Source of the DNA: DATBVX01 sp963695985
GTDB taxonomy: Bacteria; Pseudomonadota; Gammaproteobacteria; Steroidobacterales; Steroidobacteraceae
Direction of reading: 5' to 3'
Length of the DNA: 64,000 nt
Assembly (NCBI GenBank): GCA_963695985.1
Contig: CAVOIC010000002.1
Span: 62,001-126,000 of the forward strand
The translations under genes and the position numbers were made by a program. The notes under the pieces were generated by a model that was given only the letters and a program-made list of their open reading frames with translations, did no database searches and was not told the DNA's origin. The first letter of the stretch is position 1, and every line of letters starts with the position of its first letter. Positions 62,577 through 64,000 of the stretch are shown here, one piece after another.

Positions 62577-64000
62577 TTAGCACAGGTCGGTCTCTACTTG
62601 AACGATGATCGCCGTGAGCGACCCGTCGGCGTTCACTTTCGGCCAAATGGATATCGGTGGATCGTGGCGGCAGCCACCCGGCCACGATTTCGGGCCAGCG
62701 AAAAAGTCCTCGGGGGTCATCGTGGGGGTGGTACTCGTCGTTTCATCAATACGACGGAAGATCGTGTCAGCGTCGGTCGTAATAGGTCGTCCAGCAATAT
62801 AGATGAGCGGATTCTCCAAACGATAGCTCCCATACTTTTGAATCCAGTCAAACGAAGAGTCGATTCGCGAAATCCTGTCTGCCAGGATGAGGCCATCGAT
62901 CGGTCCGGACACGCCTCCCAACGCCACAAATTCACCCTGCTGCAGCGCCGACAGTGGTATGGCCGACCCCGTGCTGTCGACGACGTCGGTCGTGATGGAC
63001 AGCTGCGCGCGAAAGCCGAGGATTGACAAACTATCGGATCCGAGGTCAATGGACTCGATCGGACCATATATCTCTGTTGAGGTGGAATTCGAGTACAAAG
63101 AGCAGAACTCAAGCGCGAGTACAGTGCCGTCGTCGAGAAGCATGCCTTCGATACCGACGTCCGAGTTTGCAATGGGAGGGCCGCAAAGGCGGAGGGCGGC
63201 ATCAGTGATGATGACTGGATGGCCGTCGACCGTGACCTTGGACGGAGAGCTCACCGAAGTCACGACGCCGTGGAGCGATGCCGTCGCACCCACTGTGCCT
63301 GTTAGACGCGGCTGCTCGTACAGAACAGAGGTTGCCGAGAGCGTTGTGCTGCCAGCAAGGACACCGCGCACCAGCACCTGATCGCCATTGGCTGGCGCAC
63401 CTGCGGGCAGGTCCCGCAGCTGAGCGGTGTGGTAGTCGACCACGAGCCCGTTCAGTGCGAAGCGCTGTTGCGAAACGTCCAGTGACTGCACGAATCCTGA
63501 GACTAGGAAGTCGCCCGTACTCGAGCTCGGGACAATGCGAGTTGCCACAATCTGTCCGGATTGAGACGGATGCCCGCTTATTCTCAAGCGGTCACCGGCG
63601 CGTATCGATCCGAGGTTGGTCAACGGTCCTCCGCCCTCCGCGAGAGCGACATTCGGCTCGAGCAGAACGATCTGACCGAGCATGGAGAGCCGACCGTGCT
63701 CAAGATCAACTGCGTCTACCGGCCCGTCGAGCATGTGGACGATTTCGACCCGCTCCGCGTTGATCAGTCCCGGATTGCCGGCGTCGAACGACTGAGGGCC
63801 TTGCATGAGAACGATCTCGCCTTCGCTAATGACAAGGCCGCTCGTCGAGGTGAGTTCCCCATCGATTAGAACAGTAGCGTCGGATTGCACCGAGTACTCC
63901 GGGAGGGGCCAGTCAAGTATGGTCCAGGTACCCGAGGCTGTACGTGCAGAACTCACGCCTAAACGAAGGACCGGGCGCGCTCCATCGGCTACCGCGTCTT
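62577..64000 (-). CDS. DUF5666-like protein, partial (5' end outside the window)
   Basis: The frame is open from the stop at 62577 to the window's right edge with no in-frame stop, so its start lies outside. The visible part (about 474 residues) has the same repeated domains as the neighbouring lipoprotein: LISGHPSQSGQIVATRIVPS-like RISGHPSQSGQIVATRIV, LVRGVLAGSTTLSATSVL and FVALGGVSGPIDGLILADRI. A GTG at 63956 could be mistaken for the start, but the coding pattern continues upstream. It is a likely surface protein and a paralogue of 60521-62155. Confidence 0.7.
   Translation of the reverse strand, partial: DAVADGARPVLRLGVSSARTASGTWTILDWPLPEYSVQSDATVLIDGELTSTSGLVISEGEIVLMQGPQSFDAGNPGLINAERVEIVHMLDGPVDAVDLEHGRLSMLGQIVLLEPNVALAEGGGPLTNLGSIRAGDRLRISGHPSQSGQIVATRIVPSSSTGDFLVSGFVQSLDVSQQRFALNGLVVDYHTAQLRDLPAGAPANGDQVLVRGVLAGSTTLSATSVLYEQPRLTGTVGATASLHGVVTSVSSPSKVTVDGHPVIITDAALRLCGPPIANSDVGIEGMLLDDGTVLALEFCSLYSNSTSTEIYGPIESIDLGSDSLSILGFRAQLSITTDVVDSTGSAIPLSALQQGEFVALGGVSGPIDGLILADRISRIDSSFDWIQKYGSYRLENPLIYIAGRPITTDADTIFRRIDETTSTTPTMTPEDFFAGPKSWPGGCRHDPPISIWPKVNADGSLTAIIVQVETDLC

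Overview
The window is about 64 kb of high-GC, gene-dense chromosomal DNA that looks like a heterotrophic gammaproteobacterium of the Nevskiales/Steroidobacteraceae/Xanthomonadales type. This placement is inferred from gene content: a UrcA-family protein, three TonB-dependent receptors, secreted S9, S10 and S15 peptidases, a TPR-sulfotransferase, a ClsB-type cardiolipin synthase, HemJ, and an ECF sigma/FecR pair. I saw no tRNA, rRNA, CRISPR array, transposase or phage gene. The content is chromosomal rather than a mobile element, although several operons are unusual.

Layout. 1-7.8 kb: a secreted metalloprotease-like protein, UrcA, a cysteine synthase-glutaredoxin fusion, a BamE-like envelope protein, an FMN 2-hydroxyacid dehydrogenase, ClsB and a MetE-like enzyme with a structured leader. 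8-14.2 kb: an SDR with an export signal, a membrane-protein/iron-sulfur-type regulator operon with a strong operator palindrome, and convergent S10 carboxypeptidase and S15/CocE hydrolase genes. 14.3-24 kb: one long minus-strand operon with two glycosyltransferases, the complete dTDP-L-rhamnose pathway (rfbA, C, D, B), a TPR-sulfotransferase and a TonB receptor. 24.1-29.7 kb: a second minus-strand operon with a DUF2946-like protein, a ZnuD-like TonB receptor, a HutX-like protein with a membrane anchor, a DsbA-like thioredoxin and a cNMP-domain/thioredoxin-reductase-like flavoprotein. 29.7-32.3 kb: an autoregulated-looking VOC/ArsR/SRPBCC operon, Dps and HemJ. 32.4-40 kb: ECF sigma, FecR, an STN-containing TonB receptor, prolyl oligopeptidase and an LLM flavin oxidoreductase, all on the minus strand.

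40-50 kb holds surface lipoproteins with Ig-like and FG-GAP repeats, a GMC oxidoreductase, an exported peroxiredoxin, GNAT, zinc-ribbon, an ABC-2 exporter, and small DUF167 and DUF1697 genes. 50.6-59.2 kb is one plus-strand catabolic operon: class III aminotransferase, P5C-dehydrogenase-like ALDH, PD40 propeller protein, CoA-transferase alpha, fluoride channel CrcB plus DUF190, CoA-transferase beta, and a second class III aminotransferase. The right end carries a membrane protein, a Pro/Ala-rich exported protein and two related large DUF5666-like proteins, the last cut by the window edge.

A notable cross-cutting observation is that four genes between 38.3 and 56.3 kb (fecR, the FG-GAP protein, the PD40 protein and CoA-transferase alpha) contain eight frame breaks. 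Every one is repaired by deleting a single base, which points to residual insertion-type sequencing errors more than independent gene decay.
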